Shown: piece by piece, positions 33,960-35,124 of the stretch | How the letters are laid out: each line of letters opens with the position of its first letter | Numbering within the stretch: position 1 is the first letter of the stretch | Assembly (NCBI GenBank): GCA_014584315.1 | Contig: JACTNA010000013.1 | Coordinates: forward strand, 1 to 35,124 | Direction: 5' to 3' | Source: Planctomycetota bacterium | GTDB lineage: Bacteria; Planctomycetota; Phycisphaerae; Phycisphaerales; UBA1924 | Length of the DNA: 35,124 nucleotides | Translations under genes and position numbers: made by a program | Notes under the pieces: model-generated | The model's database searches: none | What the model was told of the DNA's origin: nothing | Seen by the model: only the letters and a program-made list of their open reading frames with translations

Positions 33960-35027
33960 GTGGGCGGGACGGCCGACTTGTACACTGGCCCCGTGGTGCT
34001 GCGCGACCGGGACGCGAACACGGCCTGGCACGAGGAGGCCGACGGCACGCTCGAGGAGCGGGTGTACTACTGCCAGAACTGGCGGGCGGACGTGGTGGCG
34101 TTGTTCGGCTCGAACGGGCACATGCTCCACCAGGTGCGCTACGACCCCTACGGCGTGCCGTTTGGGATCAGTAAGGCCGACATCAACGGAGACGGCGTGC
34201 TGGACTCGGCGGACTCGAGCCTGTTCGTCACGCTCTACAACTCCGGCAGCGGCACGCACCCCTTCGCCGACTGGAACCTGGACGGCACGCTCAGTTCGCT
34301 GGACCTGATCGCCTACGGCAACTCCTACAGCGCGGACGCCGGGCTCGGATACGGCGTGCTGTCCTACGACTTCGCGCGCGCCGGCGGCGCGAACCGCAAG
34401 GGCTACGCGGGCTACGAACTGGCGCCTGAGTTGAGCAGCGCCAAGCCGTGCCTCTACCACGTCCGCTACCGCGTCTACGACGCGAGCCTCGGCAGGTGGA
34501 CGAGGCGCGACCCGCTGGGGTACGTGGATGGGATGAGCATGTACGCGTTCGTGGGGGGACGGCCGATCGCCAGCACCGACCCCTTCGGCCTGGCGACAAC
34601 ACCGGGCGGGGGAGACGGGGCAGGATGTGGGGCATCGCAAGAATGTGCTTCAGGTGGAACACCGACAGTCTATCCGCCGATTGACGGTACTCGTCGTGAT
34701 TCATGGTGGCCGATTCCATATCCGACACGCGAGGCGGATTACCCTACTATTGCCGACTGCATTACAGATACGCTTCTGAGAACATCTCAAGGCATTAGCA
34801 ACGGCGCATGCCCTGGCCGCTTGGCAGTAGACGTCGCGGCTTGTTGCAATACTTACGTGCCCCCCGCCTCGTCAAAGGTCGCTGCGTTTCAGAAATGCAA
34901 GGAGAAAGCTCGTAACAGAGCGCAACGATGCAATCGTCGCGACCCCCTCCCGCCACCTCCCCTTGGCATTCCCAAGCGACCTCCCTGCGGCGCTCCCTGC
35001 TATCGAATGACAAGTTTGACAGCATGA
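33960..35027 (+). CDS. RHS-repeat C-terminal fragment, 5'-truncated, with EF-hand insert
   Basis: Only the end of an RHS/YD-repeat protein remains (about 355 residues). The frame is open upstream to 33678, but recognisable homology begins near 33990, and no ribosome site or signal peptide is seen; the start is uncertain. In order: 'GPVVLRDRDANTAWHEEADGTLEERVYY', 'HMLHQVRYDPYGVPFG', then an inserted pair of EF-hand loops (34176-34326, 'DINGDGVLDSADSSLF' and 'DWNLDGTLSSLDL'), then the RHS core 'YRVYDASLGRWTRRDPLGYVDGMSMYAFVGG...DPFGL' (to 34592). The final 144 residues are Cys-rich, Lys/Arg-rich and AT-richer. This is the place where RHS proteins carry a variable toxin tip. Its stop codon coincides with an IS end, so the tail may be truncated. 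Likely a decayed remnant. Confidence 0.7.
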   Translation: MGGTADLYTGPVVLRDRDANTAWHEEADGTLEERVYYCQNWRADVVALFGSNGHMLHQVRYDPYGVPFGISKADINGDGVLDSADSSLFVTLYNSGSGTHPFADWNLDGTLSSLDLIAYGNSYSADAGLGYGVLSYDFARAGGANRKGYAGYELAPELSSAKPCLYHVRYRVYDASLGRWTRRDPLGYVDGMSMYAFVGGRPIASTDPFGLATTPGGGDGAGCGASQECASGGTPTVYPPIDGTRRDSWWPIPYPTREADYPTIADCITDTLLRTSQGISNGACPGRLAVDVAACCNTYVPPASSKVAAFQKCKEKARNRAQRCNRRDPLPPPPLGIPKRPPCGAPCYRMTSLTA

Positions 35028-35124
35028 GCCTATCCCAGAACCTCTCGAAGTAACATGAACGAGCACGCGAAGTGAAGGTAGCCTTGGAACAACACGGTGG
35101 ACTTCTCCCATCGGATGCACAGCC
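35026..35124 (-). mobile_element. End of an IS5-like element (partial, runs off window)
   Basis: From about 35026 the sequence GAGCCTATCCCAGAACC looks like an IS terminal repeat. Behind it on the minus strand is the last part of a DDE transposase. The boundary falls exactly at the RHS stop codon. Only the right-hand side lies outside the window, so the opposite inverted repeat, target duplication and family cannot be confirmed. Confidence 0.55.
35030..35124 (-). CDS. Transposase C-terminus, IS5 family-like (partial)
   Basis: Reading the minus strand in the frame ending at a TAG (35032-35030) gives about 30 residues: 'LCIRWEKSTVLFQGY' then 'LHFACSFMLLREVLG'. This is the pattern of the last helix of IS5-type transposases ('.RWE....F.....LA....LLR'). 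A longer open frame on the same strand (to 34872) lies in a different frame and has no such match. The N-terminal and catalytic parts lie outside the window. Short, so the family call is tentative. Confidence 0.55.
   Translation of the reverse strand, partial: LCIRWEKSTVLFQGYLHFACSFMLLREVLG

Noticed and set aside
34872..35120. Minus-strand 82-residue frame at the right edge
   Set aside because: It is in a different frame from the transposase-like C-terminus and has no family pattern.

Overview
The window is very GC-rich and tightly packed. It most resembles a planctomycete of the Phycisphaerae type. The evidence is a secreted protein ending in a two-EF-hand dockerin-like 'DYNGDGTVNTQDFLAF' tail, an RHS protein interrupted by the same kind of EF-hand insert, a Tat-exported respiratory module, and PilM/N/O/P-like genes joined to GspE/F/G-like ones. 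The taxonomic assignment is inference from these traits; no 16S rRNA or universal marker is present.

Layout. (1) 1-390 has no convincing gene. (2) 391-3776 (+): a TolB/PD40 beta-propeller lipoprotein, a second lipoprotein, a small unknown protein and a XerC/D tyrosine recombinase. Degenerate 8-bp tandem repeats sit on both sides of the recombinase gene. (3) 3863-16053 (-): a long type II secretion / type IV pilus-like cluster read right to left: sensor histidine kinase, STAS protein, GspE, GspF, PilM, PilN, PilO, a PilP/GspC-like protein, major pseudopilin GspG, then GspH-, GspJ-, GspI- and PilX/GspK-like minor pseudopilins. Two minor pseudopilins carry large extra beta-rich domains, one of them LamG-like. 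No secretin or prepilin peptidase is present. (4) 16274-18523 (+): secreted LVIVD/choice-of-anchor-B protein with a dockerin-like tail. (5) 18572-24395: a TauE-like permease and the molybdenum-cofactor genes, arranged as moaD-moaE (-), CMD-moeA-moaC-mogA-mobA (+) and moaA (-). (6) 24392-29428 (-): one overlapping operon of tetraheme cytochrome c, Tat-exported four-cluster Fe-S protein, NrfD membrane protein, an unknown 148-residue protein, tyrosine phenol-lyase and moaA. (7) 29547-33537 (+): napD-napA-napB-napF, divergent from region 6. (8) 33592-35124: tRNA-Tyr(GUA) (-), a 5'-truncated RHS fragment (+) and the end of an IS5-like element (-) at the window edge.

How the genes fit together. Regions 5-7 form a respiratory locus. 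NapA is a Mo-bisMGD periplasmic nitrate reductase, and the neighbouring genes supply its cofactor. NapC and NapGH are absent, so the NrfD/Fe-S/tetraheme cytochrome module opposite nap is the natural candidate for passing quinol electrons to an unusual NapB. This NapB appears to be a tandem duplication of the usual diheme domain and carries four haem motifs. A tyrosine phenol-lyase, assigned from its three substrate-discriminating positions, is locked into the same operon between the redox module and moaA. That combination is the most unexpected feature of the window.
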